A stretch of DNA of 39,863 bases from RGIG6353 sp964650465 (GCA_964650465.1 CAZYTA010000022.1:1-39863); one strand, 5' to 3'; numbered from the stretch's first letter, positions 15,414 through 24,185 are shown. Program-made: numbers and translations. The notes: generated by a model not told the origin, from the sequence alone.

Positions 15414-17309
15414 ATGAAATTGAAATTTATAGGTGCAGATGATTTGCTTCAAGGAATCTGTGCAGTAGCTGATGACCTCAATATCAGCATTGATGCTGAT
15501 GATCCCGATATAACAGTGTCTATAACGCAAGACAACAGAAGCATTTCTTGTCTTTCGCTTTCCGGCAAAAATGCTGTAATTAACTACGGCGGCGGAAAAT
15601 CAAGGTTTTTCAGGGCGCTTGCTTTACTAACACAATGGTTAAACGACGGAGAAACTGAGAAAAATTCTACGGAAATTCCCGTTTTTGAAACAAACGGAGC
15701 AATGGTAGACATGTCCAGAAATGCCGTAATGAAAACAGAGACGGTAAAATTCATGTTGCGTAAAATGGCTTTGATGGGTATGAATTCCTATATGCTTTAC
15801 ACGGAAGACACATACGAAATCGACGGACGTCCTTATTTCGGATATATGCGAGGAAAGTACACAAAAGACGAGATAAAAGACCTTGACTCGTATGCTTTGA
15901 TGCTCGGAATTGAGCTTATTCCCTGTGTACAAATGCTGGGACATATGACAACGCATTTGCATTGGGCATCAGCAACACCGTACAAAGACACCGATGCTGT
16001 TATGCTCGTAGGCGAAGAAGAAACTTACAAGCTTATTGATGATATACTCAAAACAGTTTCGGAGTGCTTTACAACCAAAAAACTGCATATTGGTATGGAT
16101 GAAACTCACAGTTTAGGAACAGGAAGATATCTTACTATCCACGGATACCGCGAAAGACAAGAAATATTCTTAGAGCATCTGAATAAAGTGGCAGAAATGG
16201 CAAAAAGCTATGGTTTTAAACCTATGATGTGGAGCGATATGTTTTTCCGTTTGGCAGGAAAAGGACTTTCGGGCTACCATGATTACGATATCAGAGTTCA
16301 ACTTCCTGATGATATCTGTTCTCTTGTTCCCGACGGTGTTCAGCAAGTATTCTGGAATTATTACAATGACAGCGAAGCTTTTTACGCAGAAACATTGGAA
16401 AAGCACAAAAAAATCTGCAACAATACCATGTTTGCAGGAGGTGTATGGGGATGGAGCGGGTATTCAATACACTTTTCGCGTTCACTTGCAAACACACGTC
16501 CTGCACTTGAAGCTTGCAAAAAGAAAGGCGTAAAGGATGTTATTGCAACTGTATGGCACAATGGCTCAGAAGCTCAGCTGATTACTTCTCTTGCAGGAAT
16601 TGCTTGGTATGCCGATTTTGACTACAAAGGCACTTTCGATATTGAAAGTGTTAAAAAGTGCTTTAAACGTACATGCGGTGATTTTTATGATGACATTATG
16701 AGAATTGAAGAAATAGAATATCCTCACGGCGGTATATTCGGTATCTCGAGAGCGCTTATGTACAACGATCCCTTAACAGGACTGGTTGACAAGCATATAG
16801 AAGAACAAAACGTTAGCGGAGATTATTATAAAAAGCTTTCTGCTGAGTTTAGTACCATCGGATGCAACAGTGGATTTTTTGAACCTGCATTCAATGCAAT
16901 CAAGGCATATGTTAAGCTGATGGAAAACAAGGTCGATTTTGGAACACGCCTTATAAAAGCGTATAAGGACAAAGATAACGACCGGCTTCGTGCACTTGCA
17001 GATGAATGTGACACAATAATTTTGAATTTCAAAGCCTTTAATGATGCCTATCGCTGTGCGTGGCATACATATAATAAGCCGTTCGGATACGAGGTTCACG
17101 ATATCAGGTACGGCGGCAACATCGCGCGGTTTGAAAGTGCCAAGTCACGTATAACCGACTATCTTGAAGGCAAGGTCAAAAAACTCGAAGAACTCGAAGA
17201 AGAAAGACTTTACGTTGATTGCAACAACTACTCCGAAAACGATAACAAATTCGGCGGCGGATTCCTTTGGACAGGTCACAAAAAACTGTCAACTGTAAAT
17301 ATTCTATAG
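15414..17309 (+). CDS. GH20-type beta-N-acetylhexosaminidase
   Basis: A 631-residue cytoplasmic enzyme predicted to release terminal beta-linked GlcNAc or GalNAc. Residues 1-90 resemble the small alpha/beta domain that precedes GH20 barrels. The barrel starts at about 95 (GAMVDMSRN) and contains LGHMTTHLHW (about 174-183) and the catalytic pair Asp229-Glu230 in GMDETH. Family enzymes use substrate-assisted catalysis, in which this Asp positions the acetamido group. A helical C-terminal region (about 440-600) follows. I prefer the ATG at 15414, because AGGAGG (15402-15407) sits 6 nt upstream; the in-frame ATG at 15390 lies inside the preceding gene. It shares the promoter of the PqqD-like gene. 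There is no signal peptide, so the substrate must be imported. Confidence 0.85.
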   Translation: MKLKFIGADDLLQGICAVADDLNISIDADDPDITVSITQDNRSISCLSLSGKNAVINYGGGKSRFFRALALLTQWLNDGETEKNSTEIPVFETNGAMVDMSRNAVMKTETVKFMLRKMALMGMNSYMLYTEDTYEIDGRPYFGYMRGKYTKDEIKDLDSYALMLGIELIPCVQMLGHMTTHLHWASATPYKDTDAVMLVGEEETYKLIDDILKTVSECFTTKKLHIGMDETHSLGTGRYLTIHGYRERQEIFLEHLNKVAEMAKSYGFKPMMWSDMFFRLAGKGLSGYHDYDIRVQLPDDICSLVPDGVQQVFWNYYNDSEAFYAETLEKHKKICNNTMFAGGVWGWSGYSIHFSRSLANTRPALEACKKKGVKDVIATVWHNGSEAQLITSLAGIAWYADFDYKGTFDIESVKKCFKRTCGDFYDDIMRIEEIEYPHGGIFGISRALMYNDPLTGLVDKHIEEQNVSGDYYKKLSAEFSTIGCNSGFFEPAFNAIKAYVKLMENKVDFGTRLIKAYKDKDNDRLRALADECDTIILNFKAFNDAYRCAWHTYNKPFGYEVHDIRYGGNIARFESAKSRITDYLEGKVKKLEELEEERLYVDCNNYSENDNKFGGGFLWTGHKKLSTVNIL

Positions 17310-17314
17310 AAAAG

Positions 17315-17347
17315 AAGAGCAAATTTACATTTAGTAAATTTGCTCTT
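17315..17347. terminator. Bidirectional terminator between convergent genes
   Basis: A perfect 14-bp stem (17315-17328 with 17334-17347) with an ATTTA loop, between the GH20 gene and rluB. It is A-rich on one side and T-rich on the other. Confidence 0.8.
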
Positions 17348-17351
17348 AATT

Positions 17352-18071
17352 TTATAACGACTTAAGATAATCAATCTCGCTTTTCGTAAGCAGCCGCCAT
17401 TTACCGGATTGCAAGCCACCGAGATAGATTTTTCCAACAGATACCCTTTTTAGTCTTGTTACAAAAAGTCCAACTTGCTCGCACATACGGCGAATTTGGC
17501 GGTTTCTGCCCTCGTGTAGTACAAATCTCAGTAATTGATTTTCGGTAGTATCATCCTCAACAGTAACATTACAAGGACGGATGCGATATCCTTCGATTAC
17601 CATACTTTTATTTAGTGTTTCAAGCTGGTCAAGGGAAGCCTTGCCTTTAACTCTCACAAGATAAACTTTTTCCACATTACTTTTGGGATGAATTAATCTA
17701 TTAGCAATTTCACCATCGTTCGTGAAAAGCAATACGCCTTCTGAGTTATAGTCAAGGCGCCCTATCGGGTAGACTCTCGTATTGACATCTTTAACAAGGT
17801 CAGCTACACAGCGTCTCCCCTTTTCATCCGAAAGAGTTGCAACATATCCTCTTGGTTTGTTGAGCATAAGATAGTATTTTTGTTCTGTTCTCTCTACAAT
17901 TTTCCCTAAATATGTCACGACATCATCAGTGGCACTTATCTTTTGCCCGATTTCGGCAGGCTTACCGTTTACAAATATTTTACCCGCCTTGATTTCTTCT
18001 TCGGCTTTTCGGCGTGACATAACACCGCAATCCGAAAGATATTTTTGTATTCTGAGTCCGTTATTTTCCAT
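17352..18071 (-). CDS. rluB: Pseudouridine synthase of the RsuA/RluB/RluF family
   Basis: A 239-residue rRNA-modifying enzyme that isomerises a uridine in ribosomal RNA. The N-terminal S4 RNA-binding domain (LRIQKYLSDCGVMSRRKAEE, about 6-25) is followed by the catalytic domain with YPIGRLDYNSEGVLLFTNDGE from about 96. The Asp in GRLDYNS is the nucleophile. A late RxIRRMCEQVGLFVTRLKR segment is also characteristic. AAAGGA precedes the ATG. It is the last gene of the minus-strand cluster, 10 bp after dacF. Its place next to scpAB is a conserved gene order in Firmicutes and favours RluB, although the target base cannot be read from sequence. Confidence 0.9.
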   Translation of the reverse strand: MENNGLRIQKYLSDCGVMSRRKAEEEIKAGKIFVNGKPAEIGQKISATDDVVTYLGKIVERTEQKYYLMLNKPRGYVATLSDEKGRRCVADLVKDVNTRVYPIGRLDYNSEGVLLFTNDGEIANRLIHPKSNVEKVYLVRVKGKASLDQLETLNKSMVIEGYRIRPCNVTVEDDTTENQLLRFVLHEGRNRQIRRMCEQVGLFVTRLKRVSVGKIYLGGLQSGKWRLLTKSEIDYLKSL

Positions 18072-18081
18072 TGTTAGTCCT

Positions 18082-19233
18082 TTATTTGAAAATGTTTAAT
18101 ATTCGTTGTAAAAATGTTTTCTTTTCTATAGATTGTAATTCTTTTTCGGGATAAAGTCGAAGCTCTGCCACTTTCTGTCCATCAACAGTATAAACAACAC
18201 GAGCAACGGGAGCTGTCATATCAGTAATCGGAGCATAAACAAATCGAGGAGCTTCGAGACTTGCTTCAAGCTTTTTGACATTACGAACGGTAATAGTAAG
18301 CGAATCGATGTTTTTAATACCGACTTTATTCTCTTTTCCGCCTACTACAGGAATGACATGTGAGACAGAACCCGGTGTTGCAATTTCAACTGTTGTATAA
18401 AGCGACATGGCATATTCCATTAAGGCTTCGTGGTCTTTCCAGTCATCAGGAGCATCAAGAGTTACCATTACAAGCTCAGCTCCGTTGTATTGCGCTCCGG
18501 AAACAAGGCATCTGCCGGCAGTTTTTGTGTACCCTGTCTTGCCACCTATGCAGAATTCAAATGTTTTAAGAAGTCTGTTATGATTGGACAAGAACCTATA
18601 ACCGTCTTCATCATCAAGGTCAATACGATAATTTTTTGTCGAAACAATATGTCTAAAGCTTTCATTCTTCATAGCTTCGCACCAGATGCGAGACATATCA
18701 TATGCAGTAGAATAATGCTCGGGATCTTCAAGACCGTGGGGATTATTAAAATGGGAATTCTGCACGCCTATTTCGCTTGCCCTTTTATTCATCAGCTCCG
18801 AAAAAGCTTCAACAGACCCCGATACATGCATCGCAATACAAACTGCCGCATCGTTTGCGGATTCAAGCATAAGACCGTAAAGAAGGTCCTTCACAGTAAG
18901 CTTTTCGCCCTCATAAAGATATATGGACGACCCCTCAATTCCGCAAGAATCAGCTGTAACTGTTACAATATCATCAAGCTTAGTATTTTCAAGGGCTACA
19001 AGACAAGTAAGAATCTTTGTAGTGCTCGCAATCGGCATACGCCGATTTTCGTCACGGCTAAAGAGGATTTCTCCTGTCTTTGCATCAGCAAGGACATAGG
19101 ATTTTGCAGAAACTTCGGGTAATGACACATCGGAGACTACAGTTGTAATCGAACTGTCTGCAATGACAATCGGTGCAAACAACATAAATATTGCTAACAA
19201 GAAAGCTACAAATTTAAAAGAATGTTTTTTCAA
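18082..19233 (-). CDS. dacF: D-alanyl-D-alanine carboxypeptidase (DacF/PBP5 type)
   Basis: A 383-residue exported low-molecular-weight penicillin-binding protein that trims the terminal D-Ala from peptidoglycan stem peptides. It has a signal peptide (about 1-26), the serine motif ASTTK (Ser70, Lys73), SAN in LESANDAA (about 128) and KTG in GGKTGYTKTAGRC (about 231-243). A PBP5 C-terminal beta domain and a basic tail (FLQRILNIFK) that may sit on the membrane follow. The start is TTG at 19233, 8 nt after GAGGAG; no better ATG exists. The ribosome site lies in the 3' arm of a hairpin (19242-19278), so translation may be dampened. In spore formers the homologue is a sporulation protein, which fits ytfJ next door. 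Confidence 0.93.
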   Translation of the reverse strand: MKKHSFKFVAFLLAIFMLFAPIVIADSSITTVVSDVSLPEVSAKSYVLADAKTGEILFSRDENRRMPIASTTKILTCLVALENTKLDDIVTVTADSCGIEGSSIYLYEGEKLTVKDLLYGLMLESANDAAVCIAMHVSGSVEAFSELMNKRASEIGVQNSHFNNPHGLEDPEHYSTAYDMSRIWCEAMKNESFRHIVSTKNYRIDLDDEDGYRFLSNHNRLLKTFEFCIGGKTGYTKTAGRCLVSGAQYNGAELVMVTLDAPDDWKDHEALMEYAMSLYTTVEIATPGSVSHVIPVVGGKENKVGIKNIDSLTITVRNVKKLEASLEAPRFVYAPITDMTAPVARVVYTVDGQKVAELRLYPEKELQSIEKKTFLQRILNIFK

Positions 19234-19241
19234 GACTTTTT

Positions 19242-19278
19242 CTCCTCACATACATTTTTGTAAAATATATGTGAGGAG
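19242..19278 (-). promoter_or_regulatory. Hairpin sequestering the dacF ribosome-binding site
   Basis: A perfect 11-bp stem (19242-19252 with 19268-19278) in the ytfJ-dacF gap. The downstream arm contains GAGGAG, the only ribosome site for the dacF TTG start. Confidence 0.6.
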
Positions 19279-19286
19279 TGAAGTTT

Positions 19287-19730
19287 TTATTCCGCTGTTT
19301 TATCAGCTAAATCGTTTTCTGTAGAAGGTTCAGCCTCTTTTTTCTCTTTTTTGAAAGTCTCTTTGAGCTTTGTAATAAGCTCAGGTGATTTTGAAACAAA
19401 GTCACTTACAGTATCTGCAAGAGTATTTGCTGCAGCAGACTTATTAATATTGAGAAGCTCTACACCGTTTTTTGTAACAACAAGAAAGGCAATCGGACTC
19501 ACGGACATTCCTGCACCGTTACCTCCGCCAAAATGTTTGTTGTCTGTTTTTTTACCGTCAAAATCAACTCCTCCTGATGTAAAGCCAACAGATACCTTTG
19601 ATACGGGAATAATGACAGTATCATCAAGAACAGTCATAGGTTCACCGATAACTGTGTCAGTACTCATAATATTCTTGAGGTTTTCAAGAGTAGCATCAAT
19701 CACTTGCTTAAGAGGCATTTCGTTATTCAT
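19287..19730 (-). CDS. ytfJ: YtfJ/GerW-family sporulation protein
   Basis: A 147-residue protein of the YtfJ (GerW) family, a spore-associated protein in Bacillus. The conserved core IIPVSKVSVGFTSGG (about 41-55), then the Gly-rich GGGNGAGMSVSPIAFLVV (about 68-85), is characteristic. The C terminus (about 115-147) is charged and low in complexity. I start at the ATG at 19730 behind GAAAGGA, not at the ATG seven codons upstream, which lacks spacing to a ribosome site. The start overlaps the end of the DUF2953 gene by 8 bp. The DUF2953-ytfJ-dacF order is a conserved sporulation neighbourhood and implies an endospore-forming ancestry. Confidence 0.9.
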   Translation of the reverse strand: MNNEMPLKQVIDATLENLKNIMSTDTVIGEPMTVLDDTVIIPVSKVSVGFTSGGVDFDGKKTDNKHFGGGNGAGMSVSPIAFLVVTKNGVELLNINKSAAANTLADTVSDFVSKSPELITKLKETFKKEKKEAEPSTENDLADKTAE

Positions 19731-20334
19731 TATATTTTCCTTTCTTTGCACTTGCTAACAGTGGAGATATATTTATAAAAGCAAGTATCAAATGTATAAT
19801 TTTTAATTTAAGTACTACTTTAAAATCAATTCTGCATTCATCTGCAGTAAAATCAGGTGCAACACCAATATTTTTATAGTTCTTTTTTACAGTCATAAAA
19901 CTGTCCAAAAACTCTAAAGCGGTATATATAGCAGACGATGCAGCGCCGTAAATCAACGCTGTTTGTGCGGCATCCTCTGTAGCGATACTCACCTTTACCC
20001 TGCACAGCTTTAGTCTTGCATAATTAAAAAACTCACCAAGAATCGCTTTTATCAGCTCAGCTATATACATAATGAGCTCTATAATATCAGACGGTGATTT
20101 TTTCTTTTTTCGTCTTGATTCATTAGAATTTTCAACAGCCTTAATCGGCTTGCTGTCTTTGTTTTTCTCTCTTGATTCAACAATTTCGATTATTTTTGAA
20201 CCGCTTATTGAAAAGCAAAAAATCCTGACATTGAAATTGAATTTCTCTTTGTAAGAAAAAACAAGTGAAATATCAAGTAAAAGAAAAAGTAATGCAAAAA
20301 GAATCAAGAATAATATTATCCAAAGAACTATCAT
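19723..20334 (-). CDS. DUF2953 domain protein (YtfI-like)
   Basis: A 203-residue protein with one N-terminal hydrophobic helix (about 3-23), a basic and Ser-rich linker (about 55-85) and the DUF2953 C-terminal region (alternating hydrophobic strands such as CRVKVSIATEDAAQTALIYG, about 112-131). It is the usual partner of YtfJ in Firmicutes, and its biochemical role is unknown. The start overlaps the scpB stop by 4 bp (ATGA) and the end overlaps ytfJ, so translational coupling is likely. One membrane pass is predicted, with the bulk probably facing the cytoplasm. Confidence 0.85.
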   Translation of the reverse strand: MIVLWIILFLILFALLFLLLDISLVFSYKEKFNFNVRIFCFSISGSKIIEIVESREKNKDSKPIKAVENSNESRRKKKKSPSDIIELIMYIAELIKAILGEFFNYARLKLCRVKVSIATEDAAQTALIYGAASSAIYTALEFLDSFMTVKKNYKNIGVAPDFTADECRIDFKVVLKLKIIHLILAFINISPLLASAKKGKYNE

Positions 20335-20897
20335 TCTTCAACTGAAATTTTCATCTGTCCGTCATCGATTTCCGGAAGGTCAGACAACGAATTTAGTCCA
20401 AATCGTTTTAAAAACTCAAGCGTAGTGCCGTATAAAATCGGTCTTCCCGGAGCATCAAGTCTCCCCTTTTCTTCAACAAGACCTTTTTCAACAAGAGTAT
20501 TCATAATTCCCGAACAATCAACGCCTCTGATTTGCTCGACATATCCTTTGGTGACAGGCTGCCTGTAAGCAACAACTGCAAGGACCTCAAGTGCAGGCTT
20601 AGACATTGGAGAAAGTCGTTTAATTTCAAGGTATTTAGTTACAAAATCGGAATGTGAAGCCTTTGTACACAGCTGATAGCTTGATTCGGTTTGAACAAGC
20701 TCAATACCTGCTATTGTCAAACGAAGTCTGTCCTCCAACCTCTTAGCAACAAGGTCAATTTCTGCAGCAGTAATTTCAAATATTTCAGCCAGTTTTTCTC
20801 TTGAAACAGGCTCACCTGCAGCAAACAGCACAGCTTCAAGTGCTCCTGTAAGCTGCTCTTCATCATATTCTAAGTATTTTTCGGATAACTTTGCCAT
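20331..20897 (-). CDS. scpB: Segregation and condensation protein B
   Basis: A 188-residue kite subunit of the SMC condensin complex. It has two winged-helix domains: the first covers about 8-85 (LTGALEAVLFAAGEPVSREKL) and the second about 90-170 and includes the family signature EVLAVVAYRQPVTKGYVEQIRG, then RPILYGTT. It binds ScpA to bridge the SMC heads. AGGAG precedes the ATG. It lies 4 bp downstream of scpA and overlaps the DUF2953 start by 4 bp. Length is normal for the family. Confidence 0.96.
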   Translation of the reverse strand: MAKLSEKYLEYDEEQLTGALEAVLFAAGEPVSREKLAEIFEITAAEIDLVAKRLEDRLRLTIAGIELVQTESSYQLCTKASHSDFVTKYLEIKRLSPMSKPALEVLAVVAYRQPVTKGYVEQIRGVDCSGIMNTLVEKGLVEEKGRLDAPGRPILYGTTLEFLKRFGLNSLSDLPEIDDGQMKISVEE

Positions 20898-20901
20898 TAT
20901 T

Positions 20902-21645
20902 TCACTCCTGTCCTCTTATTTCTTTATTGAGAACCACTCTATAATCGTCGTCACCATCATGTGAAATTGAAATACGTCCTGATTTTACAAGCTCAAGTAC
21001 AGCAAGAAAGCACGCAACTTTATCGGAGCGCCCTTTATTATTGCCAAATAAAACCCTGAAACTCACAGGTTTATCAAATTTTAAAGACCTAACAAGTATA
21101 CGTAACACGTATACAATTTTTTCTTCAATTGAAACAACAGGCACACTAAGAATTGTGCCGATAGAAGCTCTCTTATCACTTTCGCGTCGGTCTTTCCTTA
21201 CAGTTCTTAAATACTGCATAATTTCATAAAGCTCATTAGGGTCACCGTTAGGCGTAACCTTTGTAACAACTGTAGGCATGGGTTTTGAGTTAAAACGCGC
21301 ATAAAAGAACTCTATTCTTTCTGCAAAAAAAGCGGCTGCAACCTTTATTTTTTGGTATTCAACCAAGGCATTAACAAGACCTTCTCTTGGATCGGCTTCC
21401 TCTTCTTCTCTTGGAAGCAGCATTTTTGATTTTATATAGATAAGCTCAGCAGCCATAACAATAAATTCTGCCGCAATCTGAATATTCTCACTTCGCATCG
21501 TCTCCATATAATCAACATACTGATCAAGAATTTCAGCTATAGGAATATCATAAATGCTGACTTTGTTCTTTTGTATAAGGGTAAGCAACAAGTCAAGAGG
21601 ACCATCAAAGGTCTCGCTTTTATACTTAAATGTTTCTTCGCTCAT
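20902..21645 (-). CDS. scpA: Segregation and condensation protein A
   Basis: A 247-residue kleisin of the SMC condensin complex. The N terminus has the hallmark FDGPLDLLLTLIQKNKVSIYDIPI (family-typical from about residue 13), which contacts the SMC neck. It is followed by the AAELIYIKSKMLLPREEEE region (about 66-84), a variable linker and a C-terminal winged helix (about 190-235, VACFLAVLELVKSGRI) that contacts the other SMC head. The start overlaps the site-2 protease stop by 4 bp (ATGA), so the two are translationally coupled. Confidence 0.96.
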   Translation of the reverse strand: MSEETFKYKSETFDGPLDLLLTLIQKNKVSIYDIPIAEILDQYVDYMETMRSENIQIAAEFIVMAAELIYIKSKMLLPREEEEADPREGLVNALVEYQKIKVAAAFFAERIEFFYARFNSKPMPTVVTKVTPNGDPNELYEIMQYLRTVRKDRRESDKRASIGTILSVPVVSIEEKIVYVLRILVRSLKFDKPVSFRVLFGNNKGRSDKVACFLAVLELVKSGRISISHDGDDDYRVVLNKEIRGQE

Positions 21646-22307
21646 ACTCTGACAATAAACCTCACTGTTTTTTCAATTAATCCGACAATTGAGTTAACAC
21701 CTATTTGGATATACGGCGAAACAAAGCCCGAAATTATTACAAGTAACAAAATTATGCTTATAACCTGCTCGTATTTATGATAAAGAACAAGTGCTTTAGC
21801 AGGTAAAAAAGCATCAAGAATTCTTGAACCGTCAAGAGGCGGAATGGGAATCATATTAAACACCGCAAGACCGACATTAACAAATATAAAATTCTGAAAT
21901 ATATACAGTATTCCCTGAAGTAAAGTCGGCTGAAGCATTGTGGGGTTAGCCAATAATATTTTTACAAAGATATAATACACAAATGTGCCTACAAAAGCAG
22001 AAATAATATTTGAAATCGGTCCCGCAAAGGCAGTCAAAGCAATATCTCTTCGAGTATGCTTGAAATGTCTTGAATTTACAGGAACAGGCTTAGCCCATCC
22101 AACTCCTACAACAAGCATTGCGATAAGTCCAAAGAAGTCAATATGTTTTATAGGATTCAATGTCAATCTTCCGCTCATCTTTGCTGTGGGGTCACCAAGC
22201 TTTGATGCTACAAAGCCATGCGAAAACTCGTGTACAGACAGAGCAAACAGAATACCCGGGAGCGCATACAAATAACTGATTATATTTTCTATACTAAAAT
22301 CAAACAT
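21642..22307 (-). CDS. Site-2 protease family (M50) membrane metalloprotease
   Basis: A 221-residue polytopic protein of the short M50B group. The zinc motif is HEFSH (LSVHEFSHGFVASKLGD, about 24-40) in the first helix, and the third ligand is the Asp in NMIPIPPLDGSRIL (about 161-174). Roughly five hydrophobic segments are visible. Members cut substrates within the membrane. This short type without a PDZ domain is routinely found upstream of scpA in Firmicutes, but its substrate is unknown. It is distinct from the PDZ-containing RseP. SpoIVFB-type sporulation proteases are related, but I have no evidence for that specific role. AAGGAA precedes the ATG. Confidence 0.92.
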   Translation of the reverse strand: MFDFSIENIISYLYALPGILFALSVHEFSHGFVASKLGDPTAKMSGRLTLNPIKHIDFFGLIAMLVVGVGWAKPVPVNSRHFKHTRRDIALTAFAGPISNIISAFVGTFVYYIFVKILLANPTMLQPTLLQGILYIFQNFIFVNVGLAVFNMIPIPPLDGSRILDAFLPAKALVLYHKYEQVISIILLLVIISGFVSPYIQIGVNSIVGLIEKTVRFIVRV

Positions 22308-22319
22308 TTTTCCTTACCT

Positions 22320-23081
22320 TTACTTTTCATTCTGACGTAATACTTCAAAGGCGAGTACGGAAGCTGCAGACGCAGCAGTAAGAGACATGGGAAAATCGCG
22401 TCCGTATCCTATTTTCACAATCGTGTCTGCTGAATTAATAAAATCGGCTGATATTCCTCTTTTCTCCCCGCCAACAATCAAAAACAGAGGTTTTTTCAAA
22501 ACAGGGTCTGTATACATTACATCCGTTTTTTCGTCAGCGCAAACTATTGTATAACCTGCATTTTTTGCTATTGTTATAAGCTCATTCTTATCATCATAAA
22601 TTGCACAATCAACAAGTTCCGTAGCACCTGCTGAGCCTCTAATACAAACACCTGTTGCCGACATCCAGTTACGTCTTGATAGGATAATTGAATCGACACC
22701 GGCGGCATAGAGAGAACGCACAGAATATGCAAAATTATAAGGATCTTCAATTCCATCTATTAAACAAACAAAGCCATCTTTTTTAGAAAACGCTTTTTGT
22801 AAGTCGCAGTAATTTCTGTCCCCTACCGAAGCTATAAGCCCGCCGTGCGTAGAGCCAATTGTATTTCTTTCGATAAATTCATCGTCGCACTGAATAAACG
22901 GTATATTTCTTTGGTCACAAATATGCTTTATCTTAGATATTTTTCTGTCTGTTTTGATTTTATCGAAGTTAGAAAGATAAACAGTCTCAACGGTCCTGGA
23001 TTGCGCTTCAAGAACGGTCAGAACAGATATTGTGCCTTCTGCAAAAGAAGATGGTTTCTCTTTTTCAATTTCTTTTTTCAT
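22320..23081 (-). CDS. TrmH (SpoU) family RNA methyltransferase
   Basis: A 253-residue SPOUT enzyme predicted to 2'-O-methylate rRNA or tRNA with S-adenosylmethionine. An N-terminal substrate-binding domain (about 15-90) is followed by the knotted catalytic domain: motif 1 DPYNFAYSVRSLYAAG (about 112-127), motif 2 IVGGEKRGIS (about 202-211) and motif 3 PMSLTAASAASVLAFEVL (about 231-248). Motif 1 lacks the usual His-Asn, and motif 3 has SLTAA in place of the common SLNVS, so the active site is divergent and the target may differ from RlmB. It is first in the minus-strand cluster, ahead of the site-2 protease and scpAB, and diverges from a radical SAM gene. Confidence 0.85.
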   Translation of the reverse strand: MKKEIEKEKPSSFAEGTISVLTVLEAQSRTVETVYLSNFDKIKTDRKISKIKHICDQRNIPFIQCDDEFIERNTIGSTHGGLIASVGDRNYCDLQKAFSKKDGFVCLIDGIEDPYNFAYSVRSLYAAGVDSIILSRRNWMSATGVCIRGSAGATELVDCAIYDDKNELITIAKNAGYTIVCADEKTDVMYTDPVLKKPLFLIVGGEKRGISADFINSADTIVKIGYGRDFPMSLTAASAASVLAFEVLRQNEK

Positions 23082-23110
23082 TTGATTTTTCTCTTATAGT
23101 GTGTTATAAT
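23082..23110 (+). promoter_or_regulatory. Promoter of the radical SAM gene
   Basis: TTGATT (23082-23087), a 17-bp spacer and TATAAT (23105-23110). It abuts the start of the divergent TrmH-family gene. Confidence 0.7.
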
Positions 23111-23144
23111 ATTTTATAATTTGTAAAAAGTTCGGAGACAAAAC

Positions 23145-24050
23145 ATGGACTGTACCAAATGCAATTTATGCCCAAGAGAATGCGGCGCCGACAGAACCTT
23201 ATCCCATGGATATTGCTCATCAGGAATTAAAGTAAAAATAGCAAGAGCCTCAAAGCATATGTGGGAAGAACCTTGCATCAGCGGCGAAAACGGCTCAGGA
23301 ACGGTATTTTTCTCGGGATGCAATCTAAAATGTGTATACTGTCAAAACGAAAAAATCAGCCGCGGTCTTGTTGGTGTTGAGTTAAGCGATTCACAGTTAA
23401 GTGATTTGTTTTTAAAAATTAATGATAGCGGTGTGCATAACATCAACCTCGTTACACCAACTCATTACATGGTAAACATTATAAATGCGCTGAAACCTAT
23501 AAAAAAAGAGCTTAAAATCCCTGTTGTATATAACTGTTCAGGATATGAAAAAGCTGAACAAATAAAGCTCTGTCAAGGTATTATTGACATATTCTTGACG
23601 GATATTAAATACCATTCCAATGTTTTGTCTTTAAAATACTCCTCGTGCAACAATTATTTTGAAATTGCAACGAAGGCTCTTGAACAGATGGTAGCGGTTG
23701 CAGGAAAGCCTGTTTTTGAAAACGGGCTCATGAAATCAGGTGTCATAGTACGACATCTTATACTTCCGTCTCACAAAAATGACTCAATAAGTATTATTAA
23801 AACACTGTTTGAAAAATTCGGCAATTCTGATTTTATTTTCAGCCTGATGAATCAGTACACTCCGATGACATCATGCCAAGAATATCCGGAAATTAACAGG
23901 CAACTGACAAGCCTTGAGTACAAACGTGTTACAGAAGTTTTTAGAAGTACCGGTTTTAAAGGTTATATTCAAGAAAGAGACTCGTCATCAAATTCTTTTA
24001 TTCCGGACTTCGATGATGTCGGAGAATTTTTGTCCGACTTTATTAAATAA
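23145..24050 (+). CDS. Radical SAM protein, PflX/COG1313-like
   Basis: A 301-residue radical S-adenosylmethionine protein. The SAM cluster motif is CxxxCxxC in FFSGCNLKCVYCQNEKIS (cysteines near residues 64, 68 and 71). An additional N-terminal set CTKCNLCPRECGADR plus HGYC (Cys 3, 6, 9, 13 and about 24) could hold a second iron-sulfur cluster or zinc. This is the pattern of proteins annotated as putative pyruvate formate-lyase activating enzyme (PflX). That name is by similarity only, since no formate lyase or other glycyl-radical enzyme lies nearby. CGGAGA precedes the ATG. It is monocistronic and ends before a bidirectional terminator. Confidence 0.85.
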   Translation: MDCTKCNLCPRECGADRTLSHGYCSSGIKVKIARASKHMWEEPCISGENGSGTVFFSGCNLKCVYCQNEKISRGLVGVELSDSQLSDLFLKINDSGVHNINLVTPTHYMVNIINALKPIKKELKIPVVYNCSGYEKAEQIKLCQGIIDIFLTDIKYHSNVLSLKYSSCNNYFEIATKALEQMVAVAGKPVFENGLMKSGVIVRHLILPSHKNDSISIIKTLFEKFGNSDFIFSLMNQYTPMTSCQEYPEINRQLTSLEYKRVTEVFRSTGFKGYIQERDSSSNSFIPDFDDVGEFLSDFIK

Positions 24051-24104
24051 TTATAGCATTTTATGCCAACAAAGTCAAGTTTTAAATATAAGCTTAACAA
24101 AAAC

Positions 24105-24145
24105 AAAACAAAGTAAACATATTTCTGTTATGTTTACTTTGTTTT
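24105..24145. terminator. Bidirectional terminator between the radical SAM gene and yebC
   Basis: A perfect 16-bp stem (24105-24120 with 24130-24145) with a 9-nt loop. It is A-rich upstream and T-rich downstream, so it works for both strands. Confidence 0.85.
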
Positions 24146-24185
24146 TATTTAATAACAAAACCGATTTCTGCCTAATGGGCTTTTT

